Source: Gammaproteobacteria bacterium
Lineage (GTDB): Bacteria; Pseudomonadota; Gammaproteobacteria; SZUA-140
DNA: 55,061 nucleotides
NCBI GenBank assembly: GCA_015492435.1
Contig: WGFB01000013.1
Span: forward strand, 1 to 55,061
Direction: 5' to 3'
Below are positions 1 to 13,260 of this stretch, in pieces. The notes under the pieces were generated by a model, which made no database searches, was not told the origin of the DNA, and worked only from the letters and a program-made list of their open reading frames with translations. The position numbers and the translations under genes were made by a program. Each line of letters starts with the position of its first letter. Position 1 is the stretch's first letter.

Positions 1-180
1 CCAGGGGTCGGTGACCAGGGTTGGGGTATCCTGGTGGAGCTGGTCGATGCGCACGAGCACCTGGTCGGCGTCTTCCGCGGAGAGGGGATCGGCCGCCTGG
101 GCTGAAAAGAGCGGAAAGAGCAGGAGAAAGACGAAGACGGTTATTGGTGTGTACAGCTTCCGTGCCGGATTGTAAGACAT
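1..180 (-). CDS. secreted protein of unknown function, N-terminal 60 residues only
   Basis: An open frame reads leftward from ATG at 180 to the window edge with no stop, so only the N-terminus is present. It begins MSYNPARKLYTPITVFVFLL and continues with a hydrophobic core ending near FPLFSAQAADP, a classical Sec signal peptide with probable cleavage after SAQA or AQAA. A purine-rich Shine-Dalgarno (AGGGAG) lies about 8 nt upstream of the ATG. The visible mature part (residues 24-60) is acidic and matches no family I can name. It is divergent from the zinc-ribbon gene that starts at 431. Function cannot be assigned from this fragment. Confidence 0.7.
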   Translation of the reverse strand, partial: MSYNPARKLYTPITVFVFLLLFPLFSAQAADPLSAEDADQVLVRIDQLHQDTPTLVTDPW

Positions 181-344
181 CCCTGCTCCCTGGGTGGTGA
201 TCGAATCTGCCAGATAATGTAGCGAAGGACTTTTTGGGGTGTCAATCGGGGTTTTCCGGCAGACCGTGCGGATTTTTTAACTATGGCGCCGGAATTGATC
301 GGGGGTGTGAGGCGGGTTAGAGTGTTTTGGGGGTTGTTGTATTG

Positions 345-383
345 CCCCCTCACCCTGGCCCTCTCCCCCAAGGGGGAGAGGGG
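345..383. repeat. REP-like palindromic intergenic repeat
   Basis: The non-coding stretch 181-430 contains a C-rich tract followed by an 11-bp inverted repeat, CCCTCTCCCCC at 359-369 and GGGGGAGAGGG at 372-382, with AA between the arms. This resembles the 'cctcaccctggccctctccccc' intergenic repeat seen in many proteobacterial genomes. It lies in the divergent region between the secreted-protein gene and the DUF3426 gene. A role such as RNA stability or termination is only a guess. Nothing else was recognised in 181-430. Confidence 0.55.
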
Positions 384-430
384 ATTGTTCAATGGTAGCG
401 ATGTCCAGAGGCGTTTTTTTTCACTCCATC

Positions 431-1174
431 ATGTTCATCCAGTGTCCACAATGCCGCACCCACAACGAGGTGAGCGAGAGCCTGCTGCAGCATCATGAGG
501 AGGTGATCACCTGCCGGCACTGCCGGCATCGCTTTACGCTGACGCTGACGCCCGCAAGCGGCGAGGAGACAACCGCGCTCCCGGCTCGGGAGGAAGCGCC
601 GCGCGAGGCCACTCAACCGGCCATCAATATCAATGTGTCCCGCGAGGAGCTCTCGCGCCTGGCGGGCGGGACGGCGCCGAAAAAGCGGACGGCCCCGGTG
701 CTGTCACCCCATACGGCGGGCTGGTCCGCGGGTGTGGTCCTCATGGTGGTGTTGTTCATTGGTCAGTTCAGTTATTTCGAGCGCGCCGATCTGGCCCGTC
801 ATGTCAGCCTGCGTCCCTGGCTGGCCTTCGTGTGCGGGCTTGCGGGTTGCGATGTCCCCCTGTTGCGCGACCCTGCCAGGATCCGCGTCGCCGCCCGCCA
901 CGTGGCCGACCACCCCCAGGCCCGGGACGCCCTGCTGGTCACGCTCACCATGGTCAATGACGCCTCTTTCCCCCAGCCTTTTCCCAGGCTGGAACTGAGT
1001 TTCAAGGATCTCGACGACCGGGTGATCGCGCAGCGCGTGTTCGAGCCCGCGCAGTACCTGCCGGCAGGTGTCGATGCGCGGCGGGGCATGGCGCCCGGCA
1101 CGCCGGTGATGGCCACCCTGGCGCTGGCCGACCCCGGTCCCGAGGCGGTCAACTTCGAATTTCGCATGCGCTGA
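431..1174 (+). CDS. zinc-ribbon and DUF3426 domain membrane protein
   Basis: A 247-residue protein. The N-terminus (MFIQCPQCRTHNEV, then CRHCRHRF) is an MJ0042-type zinc ribbon with two CxxC pairs in the first 35 residues. A linker leads to one transmembrane segment at about residues 98-115 (GVVLMVVLFIGQFSYF), and the C-terminal half is a DUF3426 domain with the usual DAS(F)PQPFPRLEL core. The frame is open further upstream to 392, but ATG 431 starts directly at the zinc ribbon, as in relatives. The family regularly sits just upstream of dusB-fis in gammaproteobacteria, as here. The molecular function is unknown; a single-pass inner-membrane protein with a cytoplasmic zinc ribbon is inferred. 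Confidence 0.85.
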   Translation: MFIQCPQCRTHNEVSESLLQHHEEVITCRHCRHRFTLTLTPASGEETTALPAREEAPREATQPAININVSREELSRLAGGTAPKKRTAPVLSPHTAGWSAGVVLMVVLFIGQFSYFERADLARHVSLRPWLAFVCGLAGCDVPLLRDPARIRVAARHVADHPQARDALLVTLTMVNDASFPQPFPRLELSFKDLDDRVIAQRVFEPAQYLPAGVDARRGMAPGTPVMATLALADPGPEAVNFEFRMR

Positions 1175-1271
1175 GTATTTTTTGATTCATCACCTTTATC
1201 CGCTCCGGGAGAGCGGGTATCATATGCGGTCCCGCGCCGCCGCTGGAGAATAAAACCCCAACGCCCTTGAC

Positions 1272-2258
1272 ATGAAAATCGGCCCCTATCAACTGAAGAA
1301 CAACCTGGTGCTGGCGCCCATGGCCGGCGTCACCGACCGCCCCTTCCGCCAGCTGTGCAAGCGCCTGGGGGCCGGCATGGCGGTGTCCGAGATGGTGTCG
1401 TCCAACTCCCTGCTGTGGGGCAGCGAGAAGACCCGCCGCCGCGCCGACCACGCGGGCGAGGTGGAGCCGCGCTCGGTGCAGATCGCCGGCGCCGACCCGG
1501 AGATGATGGCCGAGGCCGCGCGCTACAACGTGGACAACGGCGCGCAGATCATCGACATCAACATGGGCTGCCCGGCGAAGAAAATCTGCAAGGTGATGGC
1601 CGGCTCGGCCCTGTTGCAGGACGAGGCCCTGGTGGGCCGCATCCTGGACCGCGTGGTGGCGGCGGTGGACGTGCCCGTGACCCTCAAGATCCGCACCGGC
1701 TGGGACCGGGCGCACCGCAATGGCGTCGCCATCGCGCGCATCGCGGAACAGGCGGGCATCCAGGCCCTGGCCGTCCACGGGCGCACCCGCGCCTGCGCCT
1801 ACACCGGCCAGGCCGAGTACGACACCATCGCCGAAATCAAGTCGCGCATCGCCATTCCCGTCATCGCCAATGGCGATATCAGGACGCCGCAGCAGGCAAA
1901 ATATGTACTGGAATATACGGGCGCCGATGGTATCATGATCGGCAGGGCCGCCCAGGGACGTCCGTGGATCTTCGGTCTCATAGACCACTATCTCAAGACG
2001 GGGGAAATCAGGAACGACCCTCCCATCGCCACCATCAGGAACATCATGCTGGAACACTTGCAGGCGCTCTATGCATTCTATGGTGAACACGTCGGCGTGC
2101 GTATCGCGCGCAAGCATATTTCCTGGTACAGCAAGGGACAACCCGGCGGCGGCGCCTTCCGGCAGGCCGTCAACCGCGCCGAGAACGTGGAGGAACAACT
2201 GGCGCTGACGGCGGCCTTCTTCGACCGCCTGGAGGCCGGCGTGGGCATGGCCGCATGA
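1272..2258 (+). CDS. dusB: tRNA-dihydrouridine synthase B
   Basis: A 328-residue FMN-dependent TIM-barrel enzyme that reduces specific uridines in the tRNA D-loop to dihydrouridine using NADPH. Visible hallmarks are VLAPMAGVTDRPFR near the N-terminus, the catalytic-cysteine motif NMGCPAKK with Cys100, HGRTR in the middle, and the FMN-phosphate region IANGDI followed by GADGIMIGRAAQGRPWIF. The length matches the family. The last four bases overlap the fis start (ATGA), the classical dusB-fis translational coupling. Expression with fis from a promoter upstream of 1272 is expected from other gammaproteobacteria; I could not pick a convincing promoter. Confidence 0.96.
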   Translation: MKIGPYQLKNNLVLAPMAGVTDRPFRQLCKRLGAGMAVSEMVSSNSLLWGSEKTRRRADHAGEVEPRSVQIAGADPEMMAEAARYNVDNGAQIIDINMGCPAKKICKVMAGSALLQDEALVGRILDRVVAAVDVPVTLKIRTGWDRAHRNGVAIARIAEQAGIQALAVHGRTRACAYTGQAEYDTIAEIKSRIAIPVIANGDIRTPQQAKYVLEYTGADGIMIGRAAQGRPWIFGLIDHYLKTGEIRNDPPIATIRNIMLEHLQALYAFYGEHVGVRIARKHISWYSKGQPGGGAFRQAVNRAENVEEQLALTAAFFDRLEAGVGMAA

Positions 2259-2545
2259 GTGTGATCGAGTCCGAAGTGGAAGAATCCTGCGGGCAGGCCA
2301 CCTTCACGGAGCGCCGCCAGCAGCCCTTGAGCGCCTGCGTCACCGCCGCCCTGGAACGCTATTTCCATGACCTGGACGGGCACGAACCCCAGAAGCTGTA
2401 TGAAATGGTCATCGCCGAGGTGGAACTGCCCATGCTCAAGGTGGTCATGAAGCAGGCCAGGGGCAACCAGTGCCGCGCCGCGGAAATCCTCGGCATCAAC
2501 CGCGGCACCCTGCGCAAGAAACTGGAAAAATACAAGCTCCTCTGA
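2255..2545 (+). CDS. fis: nucleoid-associated protein and transcription regulator Fis
   Basis: A 96-residue Fis protein. The C-terminal helix-turn-helix reads [20 protein letters not shown], close to the enteric sequence, and [15 protein letters not shown] is the conserved helix B-C region. The N-terminal 25 residues (including the beta-hairpin arm that contacts invertases in enteric Fis) diverge. Fis homodimers bend DNA and regulate rRNA, tRNA and growth-phase genes. Its ATG overlaps the dusB stop, so translation is probably coupled. purH follows 16 nt after the stop. Confidence 0.95.
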   Translation: MSVIESEVEESCGQATFTERRQQPLSACVTAALERYFHDLDGHEPQKLYEMVIAEVELPMLKVVMKQARGNQCRAAEILGINRGTLRKKLEKYKLL

Positions 2546-2561
2546 ACCAGGCCCCGTGCCC

Positions 2562-4123
<1,562 letters not shown>

Positions 4124-4130
<7 letters not shown>

Positions 4131-6244
4131 CGCCCCTCCCGCCCACGCGACACCAGCCAGACCACCAGTAACAGCAGGGACAAGCCACCCAGGGCGCCCG
4201 TGCCGCCGCTGCTGTCCACTTGGCGGGTGAAGGAATAAATACCCACCAGGGCCGCGCTCTTGTTGCCCGCCTTGTCCACGGACAGCACGTTGATGGTGGT
4301 GGCGCTGTCGATCCGCAGGGGTTGCGCATAAACAGGTGAGGGGGGAATAAGATTGCCATTGATGTCGCTGACGGTGCCATCGGAGGCCGGACTGCCATCG
4401 GTGGTGTAGTACACGATGTCGCAGCCGAAGCCGTCCCCGTCGTCGCAGTTGAGCGTAACGGTCTGGGGCGTGTCGTACATGCCGTCGGGCAGGGACGCGG
4501 AAGTCACCGGCGGCATCAGGTCCAGGCGGTATTGTTCCGTCACCACGGCGCCCACGTTGCCCGCGTTGTCCACGGAGAAAAACTTGAGGGGCACCTCGCC
4601 GGCTCCCGACGCGGGCAGGAAATCCCCCAGCTCCAGCGGATTGCGGTAGAGACTGGAGGCGGTGGAGGGCGTGGAGCCGTCCACGGTGAAATAGGTCGCC
4701 GCGCACCCGGAACCCTCCGCGCCGTCGTCGCAGTTCAGCGTCACCGGCTCAAGGTCCAGGATGCCGTAGGAACCGCCAGGAAAGGAGGCGGAGCTGACCG
4801 GCGGCACGGCGTCGATGTAATAGTCCTCGCTGCGCGGCGCCTCGCGGTTGCTCTCTCCATCCACGCCGAAGAATCTCAGGGTGGTATTGCCGGCAATGGT
4901 GATGGGATTGCCGTCGTACAGGTGCCCCGGCTGCGCCTGGGGGGTGCCGCCATCGGTGGTGACGTAGATGGCGGCGCAGGCGCCGCCAGCGTTGTCCAGG
5001 CAGGTGAGGGTCACCGCCTGGGCCACGGGATAGCCGCCCCCTCCCGGCGCCGCCGTGGTGACGGGCGGGGAGACGTCGAAGGCCGCCAGGCCCGCGCGCG
5101 CATCGGGGGCGGGATCGCTGTTGATGTCGGTGAAATCCCCGCCCACGTACAGCTTCGTGGCCGCGGCATTCATCATCAGGCTGTTGACGGAAGGGCCGGC
5201 CGCGCCGGGGTCCCAGGCCGTGGCATTGGCGCCGCCCGCGCCCGTCATCAGGGCGGCGAGGCGTGACCGGGGCAGGGTGCCGTTGACGTTGGCGAATGCC
5301 CCCCCGATGTAGAGGATGGCGCGGTCATAGGACAGGGCCATGGCGTGCACGGGGCCATCGAGTCCGCCATCCCAGCCCGTGTCCATGCTGCCGGGGGCGG
5401 TCGCGGTGGTGTCGAGGGCCGCGAGATAGTTGCGGCTGCCCGGCGCGCCGCCATCGACAGCCGTGAAACCCCCGCCCACGTAGAGCAGGTCTCCGTCCTG
5501 GACCAGGGCGCGCACGATGCCGTCGGGCGCGGGATTCCAGGCCGTGCCCTGCCCCGAGGACAATTCCAGCTCGGCGAGGCGCGGACGCGCCAGGCCGCCG
5601 GCCATGGTGAACCGCCCGCCGATGAACAGGGTCGTGCCCGAGGCGGAAGGCAGCAGGGTATGGACGACATCGTCCACCCCGGTGAACCAGGGATTGACAT
5701 CCCCCGTCAGGGCATGCACGGAGGCCAGGTAGGCGCGGGAGACGGCGCCCCCCTGAAAGGCGGTGAAGGCGCCGCCCACATAGACGCCCAGGCCGTCCTG
5801 CGACAGGGCCAGGGCATTGACGGGACCGTCGGGATCCGGGTCCCAGTCGCCCACGTTATTGGTATCGGTGGTGGTGTCGATGACGGCCAGGTTGTTGCGC
5901 GCAACGCCCCCCACCGTGGTAAAACTGCCGCCGATATAGAGGGCCCGGCCGTCGCGGGAGAGGGTCATGGCCTCGACGGCGCCGCCGCCCACGTCGGGGT
6001 TCCAGGCGGTCACCGCCCCCGTCGCCAATTCAATCGCGGCCAGATTATTGCGCGGCGCCGCCTGGCCATTGGGTTCGAACACCTGGGTGAAACTGCCGCC
6101 GATATACAGGAACTGTCCGGTGACCAGGATCGCATTGACCACCCCGTCCGTATCACCGATGCCATCGTCTGGGATGGATGCCGCCCAGGCAGGGGGCAGG
6201 CACAGGCCCCACACCAGGAGGACCGCCGCCAGGCCCCTGGCCAT
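4124..6244 (-). CDS. secreted DUF5122 beta-propeller protein with chitobiase-type repeats and GlyGly-CTERM-like tail
   Basis: A 706-residue exported protein. The start [20 protein letters not shown] gives a signal peptide. Residues about 25-380 hold seven propeller-type repeats ending in L-Y-x-G-G-x-F motifs ([36 protein letters not shown]), the DUF5122/delta-60 repeat. Three repeats follow that resemble the chitobiase/beta-hexosaminidase C-terminal domain, each with a Cys pair and a (Y/F)xTxDG(S/G)(T/P)P core. The last 30 residues are a GG-rich spacer, a hydrophobic helix ([11 protein letters not shown]) and a basic end (SRGREGRQ), the layout of GlyGly-CTERM sorting signals cleaved by rhombosortase. 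It starts 5 nt after the stop of its larger paralogue, so the two are probably co-transcribed. The ligand and role are unknown; surface display or release is inferred. Confidence 0.8.
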
Positions 6245-6249
6245 GCCCG

Positions 6250-9200
6250 TCACCACCGCGCCGCCCCCGCATGCCTGGCGCGGCGCAGCAGCAACACCAG
6301 CCCTGCAAGCAGCCACCATGGGGCCAGGGCGCCGCCATAATTGCTCACATAATTCTCGCGCCGCACCACCTCCACATTGCCCGCTTTGTCGGTGGAATAG
6401 AAGCGCAGGGTGGCATTGTCACTGATTGTGACGGGCCCGCCATACACATTGAATTGCGAGAGGGGGGCATCGTCGTTGGTGGTATAGAAGGTCCGGTCGC
6501 AACCGGAAGCCTCGTCCACGCAACTCAGCGTCACCACCAGCCTGCGGCTGCTGAATACCATCGTGCCCGGCGAGGCCGTGGTCACCGGCGCCACAATTTC
6601 GAGGAAATACTGCTCCGTATTGACGCTCTCCGTATTACCCAGGCGGTCCACGGAAAAGAATTTCAGCACCGTGTCCTCGATCAAGGAAATAGGCTCCGTG
6701 TAGAGGGTGGAGGCCGTGGTGGGTGTCGAGCCGTCGGTCGTATAGTAAGTTGCGGCGCAGCCCGATCCCCCGCCATCGTCACATGCCAGCACCACGGGCT
6801 TGTTGTTGATGCCGTTGTAGTTGCCGCCGGACGGAGTGGCGGTGGTGAAGGGGGCATCGCGCTCCAGGGGCAGGGCGTCGAGGGCCGCCAGGTAACCGCG
6901 GGACTCGCCGTTCACCCGGATGAAGTCCCCGCCCGCGTAGAGGGTTCCGCCGCTGCCGGGCATGAGCAGGCGGCGCACCACCCCGTCGCTCTGATCTCCC
7001 CAGTCCGGGATGACCTGGCCCTCCTCCCGGCTCAGTGCCGCCAGGCCCGGTTGCGGGCTGCCACCGATGCTGCCGAAGGCGCCCCCCATGTAGAGGCTGG
7101 CCCGGTCCCGCGCCTGCACCAGATCCCATACGATGCCATCCGCCTGGGGATTCCATGGAGCCGCCAGATTGCTGACGGTGCTGAGGGCGGCGAGGGAGGC
7201 GCGGCTGTCCCCCCCCACGGCGGAAAAATCGCCGGCAATGTACAAAAGATCACCTTCGTCCGAAAGCCGCATGGCATACACCACCCCGGCCACTTGGGGC
7301 GCCCACCCGGTGGGAGAGGCCGTGGCGGTATCGAGGGCCACGACGCCGGCATGGGGGGTGCTGCCCACCACTGAGAAATCGCCGCCCGCATAGAGCGTGA
7401 CGCCGCGCAGGGCCAGGGCGTGGACGGCGCCATCGGTGGGCGTGGCGGCGCTGGATCCGGCCACCTGGGGCGCCCACAGCGTGGCCGAGCCATTGGGACG
7501 CAACTCGGCCAGGCGCCGGCGGGTCTGCCCGCCGATGACAGAGAAAGCGCCCCCTGCGTAGATGGAGGTGCCATCCTCGGACAGCAACAAGGCATGGACG
7601 GGCGCATCGGCGGCGGGATTCCAGAAGGTAGGCAGGCCGCTGTCCAGGTCCAGCTCCGCGGCGCGGCCGCGGGGCTGGCCCGCGACGACGGTGAAGTCGC
7701 CGCCAAGATACAGGGAAGCGCCCGAGGCGGAGCGTATCATGGTCCTGACGAGGCCGTCGGCGCCGGGATTCCAGGGGGTGGCCTGGCCCGAGTTGAGATC
7801 GAGGGCGGCAAGGCGGCCGCGCATGACGCCGCCCACCGAGACGAAGCGCCCGCCGGCATAGAGGGTGGTGCCCGACAGGGCCAGGGCGTGCACCCCGCCG
7901 CCCGCACCGGGATTCCACAAGGTAGGCGTATCATCGAGTGGCACATTGGGATCGGCGGGAAGCGCGGCCAGGCGCGAGCGCCCGATGCTCTTGATGGTGG
8001 CAAATTCCCCACCCGCGTAGAGCGTGGTGCCCGACAGCGCCAGGGCGCGCACCGGTCCGTCGGCGTCCGGGTCCCACGCCGTGGGAATGTTCGCCGGGAC
8101 CGTGGCCGCCGTGTCCAGCGCCGCCAGCCGGTTGCGGGTCACCGCGCCGCCCGCCAGGGTCGTGAAATCCCCACCCGCGTAGAGCGTGGTGCCCGACAGC
8201 GCCAGGGCGCGCACCGGTCCGTCGGGGTCCGGATTCCACGCCGTATCCACTGTCAGGTCGCCGTTAATATGGGCGATATTGTTGAGCTTGGCGTTGCCCA
8301 CCCGGCCGAAGCGGCCGCCGATGTACCACCCTCCCGCCCCATCGGGCACCACCGCCAGCACATCACCATTGACAGAGGGATAGGCGTAATCGGGCTGGTC
8401 GTTGGCCGGCGCGGCGGGATCGGCCTGGATGGCGATGCCGCCACCGGTCGCCGGCCCCACATAGGTGAAGTCCCCGCCGAGATAAAGGGTGGAGCGGTCC
8501 GAGGCCGTGGTGAAGTCACCCCCGACGAAGAGCGCCCCGCCCGCCAAGGCCATGGTAACGACCGTGTTGTCCACGCCCCCATCCCAGGACAGGGCATTGT
8601 TGCTGTCCACACCCGTGTCGAGCGCCGCCAGACGGCTGCGGGACTGACCGCCAATGGTGGTGAACGCGCCCCCCACGTAGAGGGTGTTCCCGCTCAACAG
8701 GAAGCTGTTTACCGCGCCGTCGGCATCGGGGTTCCAGGCCGTGGCGCGATCCTTGTTGATGGCGCGGGTATCGATGGCGGCAAGGCGGTTGCGCGCCTCT
8801 CCGCCGATGAAGGTGAAGTCTCCCCCGAGATAGAGTTTGCCATCCCCGGCGGAAAATCCCAGGGCGCGCACGGTGGCGTCGGCGCCCGGGTTCCAGGCCC
8901 CGTCCACGGTGCCGCCCGCCGTGCCGATGGCGGCGAGGCGGCTGCGGGGCTGCCCGCCCACAGAAAGAAAATCGCCACCGATATAGAGCACCGCGCCGTC
9001 CCCGGAGAGGGTCATGTCAAGCACGTCCCCATCGGGCGACGGATCCCAGGCGGCGACAATGCTGCCGCTGCCGGCATCCAGGGCCGCCAGGCGGCTGCGC
9101 TGGGCGCCGTCCACGGCCGAGAAACTGCCACCGGCATAGAGCCGCGCCCCGTCGGGGGACAGCACCAGCACGCGCACGCTGTTGTCCGCGCCGGGATTCC

Positions 9201-9714
9201 AGGCGCCGTCCACTGTACCCGTGGCGCTGTCCAGCCGCGCCAGCCGGCTGCGGCTTACACCCCCCACGAGGGTAAAATCGCCCCCCACATAGAGGGACTG
9301 GCCATCACTCGACAGGGCCAGGGTGCGCACCTCGCCGTTGGCGCCGGGATCCCAGTCCATGTCCACGCCCTTGTCTCCATTGATGCGGGCGATGTTGTCG
9401 CGCGGCGCCCCGCCCACCTGGGTGAAGGCGCCGCCGATAAACCAGCCGCCGCTGCCGTCGGGTATCACCGTGTTGACCCTGCCATTCACGTAAGGATAGG
9501 CGGTATCCAGCAACACCGTATCCGCGTCGAAGACAATGCCTCCCCCTACTGGCCCGCCATCATAGTCACCCACGGCCGCCATGGCATGCACCGGACCGTC
9601 GGTCACCCACAGGTCGCCGCGCAGGCCCGCCGCCCCGGCCGCCTGAGGCAAAATCAATATTATTGCGCTCAGCCATACCAGAATGGGGGAACAACTTGCT
9701 ACAATCCGCTTCAT
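6250..9714 (-). CDS. large secreted DUF5122 beta-propeller protein with GlyGly-CTERM-like tail
   Basis: A 1154-residue exported protein, paralogous to the downstream gene. MKRIVASCSPILVWLSAIIL plus a short hydrophobic run to AAGAAG is a signal peptide; ATG 9714 is chosen because it starts at that signal, although no good ribosome-binding site is visible. About 18 propeller motifs ([36 protein letters not shown] and others) fill residues about 30-990. Two chitobiase-C-like repeats follow (YYTTDGSTP, then FYTTNDDAP). The tail is NYGG, then a hydrophobic helix (WWLLAGLVLLL), then RRARH, as in GlyGly-CTERM proteins. Two near-identical internal DNA segments show recent repeat expansion. It is divergent from purD. 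A structural, adhesive or extracellular binding role is possible; no catalytic motif was seen. Confidence 0.8.
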   Translation of the reverse strand: MKRIVASCSPILVWLSAIILILPQAAGAAGLRGDLWVTDGPVHAMAAVGDYDGGPVGGGIVFDADTVLLDTAYPYVNGRVNTVIPDGSGGWFIGGAFTQVGGAPRDNIARINGDKGVDMDWDPGANGEVRTLALSSDGQSLYVGGDFTLVGGVSRSRLARLDSATGTVDGAWNPGADNSVRVLVLSPDGARLYAGGSFSAVDGAQRSRLAALDAGSGSIVAAWDPSPDGDVLDMTLSGDGAVLYIGGDFLSVGGQPRSRLAAIGTAGGTVDGAWNPGADATVRALGFSAGDGKLYLGGDFTFIGGEARNRLAAIDTRAINKDRATAWNPDADGAVNSFLLSGNTLYVGGAFTTIGGQSRSRLAALDTGVDSNNALSWDGGVDNTVVTMALAGGALFVGGDFTTASDRSTLYLGGDFTYVGPATGGGIAIQADPAAPANDQPDYAYPSVNGDVLAVVPDGAGGWYIGGRFGRVGNAKLNNIAHINGDLTVDTAWNPDPDGPVRALALSGTTLYAGGDFTTLAGGAVTRNRLAALDTAATVPANIPTAWDPDADGPVRALALSGTTLYAGGEFATIKSIGRSRLAALPADPNVPLDDTPTLWNPGAGGGVHALALSGTTLYAGGRFVSVGGVMRGRLAALDLNSGQATPWNPGADGLVRTMIRSASGASLYLGGDFTVVAGQPRGRAAELDLDSGLPTFWNPAADAPVHALLLSEDGTSIYAGGAFSVIGGQTRRRLAELRPNGSATLWAPQVAGSSAATPTDGAVHALALRGVTLYAGGDFSVVGSTPHAGVVALDTATASPTGWAPQVAGVVYAMRLSDEGDLLYIAGDFSAVGGDSRASLAALSTVSNLAAPWNPQADGIVWDLVQARDRASLYMGGAFGSIGGSPQPGLAALSREEGQVIPDWGDQSDGVVRRLLMPGSGGTLYAGGDFIRVNGESRGYLAALDALPLERDAPFTTATPSGGNYNGINNKPVVLACDDGGGSGCAATYYTTDGSTPTTASTLYTEPISLIEDTVLKFFSVDRLGNTESVNTEQYFLEIVAPVTTASPGTMVFSSRRLVVTLSCVDEASGCDRTFYTTNDDAPLSQFNVYGGPVTISDNATLRFYSTDKAGNVEVVRRENYVSNYGGALAPWWLLAGLVLLLRRARHAGAARW
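8006..8225 (-). repeat. 58-bp identical direct repeat inside the propeller gene
   Basis: Bases 8006-8063 and 8168-8225 are identical over 58 bp and lie 162 bp apart, exactly 54 codons. Both encode the same propeller segment (DGPVRALALSGTTLYAGG). Other repeat units in this gene have diverged at the DNA level, so this pair points to a recent in-frame duplication of one repeat unit or to gene conversion. Confidence 0.8.
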
Positions 9715-9866
9715 GATAAGTCTACGGGAAATGCCCGAGAACAAGAGGGCTTTGTGAGGCACCAGTGGAGCCCGTGGCCGGCGTGCCCCGCCAACCTCGG
9801 AAATGCGCCTCCATTGTAACCATATTTCTTTTAACTATCAATTAATTATAAAATCCGAACGGGACC

Positions 9867-11171
<1,305 letters not shown>

Positions 11172-11204
11172 CCCTAGCAACCCCTTAATGTGAAGGAGTC
11201 GAAA

Positions 11205-11711
11205 ATGAGCAAGCCCTTTGTTGCCGTCCTCATGGGATCCGACAGCGATCTGCCCACCATGCAGGCCACCCTGGACGTTCTGAAAAAACTGGAGATTCCC
11301 TGCGAGGTGCGCATCACCTCGGCTCACCGCACCCCGGCGGCCACCCACGACTATGTCACCGACGCCGAGGCGCGCGGGTGCAGCGTCTTCATTGCCGCGG
11401 CGGGCCTGGCGGCGCACCTGGCCGGCGCCGTTTCCGCCATCACGGTGAGGCCGGTGATCGGCGTGCCCCTGGATGCCGGCCCCCTGCAGGGCATGGATGC
11501 GCTGCTCTCCACCGTCATGATGCCCGGCGGCATCCCGGTGGCCTGTGTGGCCGTGGGCAAGGCCGGCGCCAAGAATGCCGCCTATCTCGCCGCCCAGATC
11601 ATGGCCGTCGGCGACAGCGGGCTGGCCGACCGCCTCCGGCAGGAACGGCAGAGCAACGCCGCCGCCATCCAGGAAAAGAACGCGGCCCTGCAGGCAAGCC
11701 TGACATCCTAG
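11205..11711 (+). CDS. purE: N5-carboxyaminoimidazole ribonucleotide mutase
   Basis: A 168-residue PurE. The phosphate-binding motif [10 protein letters not shown] is at residues 10-19, SAHRTP near residue 40, the [15 protein letters not shown] loop mid-protein, then [21 protein letters not shown] 11205 is preceded by AAGGAG at the right distance; an in-frame ATG at 11190 has no site. PurE works with the ATP-dependent PurK, which is not in this window. The TAG stop overlaps the GTG start of tsaC by one base (TAGTG), indicating translational coupling. Confidence 0.94.
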   Translation: MSKPFVAVLMGSDSDLPTMQATLDVLKKLEIPCEVRITSAHRTPAATHDYVTDAEARGCSVFIAAAGLAAHLAGAVSAITVRPVIGVPLDAGPLQGMDALLSTVMMPGGIPVACVAVGKAGAKNAAYLAAQIMAVGDSGLADRLRQERQSNAAAIQEKNAALQASLTS

Positions 11712-12292
11712 TGCGAGCGGCGCCCGCCACGCCCCAGCGATGGCATGTCTTCCGCGCGGCGGAGATCATCCGCGGCGGCGGTGTCGTCGCCTATCCCACC
11801 GAGGCGGTGTTCGGGCTGGGCTGCGACCCGCTGAATGCAGAGGCGGCGCGGCGCCTGCTGGCCTTGAAGCGGCGCCCGGCAAGCAAGGGGCTGATTCTCA
11901 TCGCCGCGGAATTCGCCCAATTGCGGCCCTATCTCGGCGAGCTGAGCGACGCCATGCGGCGCCGCATCGGGAAGACCTGGCCCGGCCATGTCACTTGGCT
12001 GTTGCCCGCGCATCCTGAACTGCCGCGATGGATCCGGGGCGCTCACTCCACGGTTGCGGTGCGCGTCACCGCCCATCCGGTGGCGGCCGCCCTGTGCCGC
12101 GCGGCGGATAGCGCCCTGATTTCCACCAGCGCCAATGTGGCGGGGCGTGCGCCTGCGCGCACCACGCTGGAAGTCCGGCGGCAGTTCCGGGACAGCCTGG
12201 ATTACATCCTCCCCGGGGCCACGGGTCCCTTCACCGCCCCCAGCGAAATCAGGGATGGCGCAACCGGCAAGGTCATCCGGCCGGGGGGATGA
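11711..12292 (+). CDS. tsaC: threonylcarbamoyl-AMP synthase (YrdC/Sua5 family)
   Basis: A 193-residue YrdC-domain protein making threonylcarbamoyl-AMP from Thr, bicarbonate and ATP for the t6A37 modification of ANN-decoding tRNAs. Motifs are VVAYPTEAVFGLGCD at residues 25-39, the KRRPASKGLIL lysine/arginine loop near residue 60, and STSANVAG near 140. The length fits the short TsaC type without a Sua5 extension. The start is the GTG at 11711, which shares its G with the purE stop; the frame is open upstream, but that part lies antiparallel to no homology and inside purE. Confidence 0.9.
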   Translation: MRAAPATPQRWHVFRAAEIIRGGGVVAYPTEAVFGLGCDPLNAEAARRLLALKRRPASKGLILIAAEFAQLRPYLGELSDAMRRRIGKTWPGHVTWLLPAHPELPRWIRGAHSTVAVRVTAHPVAAALCRAADSALISTSANVAGRAPARTTLEVRRQFRDSLDYILPGATGPFTAPSEIRDGATGKVIRPGG

Positions 12293-12307
12293 CTGGCGCC
12301 TTGATGA

Positions 12308-13258
<951 letters not shown>

Positions 13259-13260
13259 AC

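Noticed and set aside
1175..1271. Hairpin CCGCTC/GAGCGG after the DUF3426 gene as a terminator
   Set aside because: Only six pairs and no following T-run; dusB follows in the same direction.
7420..9819. A 799-codon open frame on the plus strand opposite the large propeller gene
   Set aside because: It is antisense to a repetitive GC-rich gene; the translation is low-complexity Gly/Arg/Ala with no domain, and the minus strand has a signal peptide, repeats and a sorting tail.
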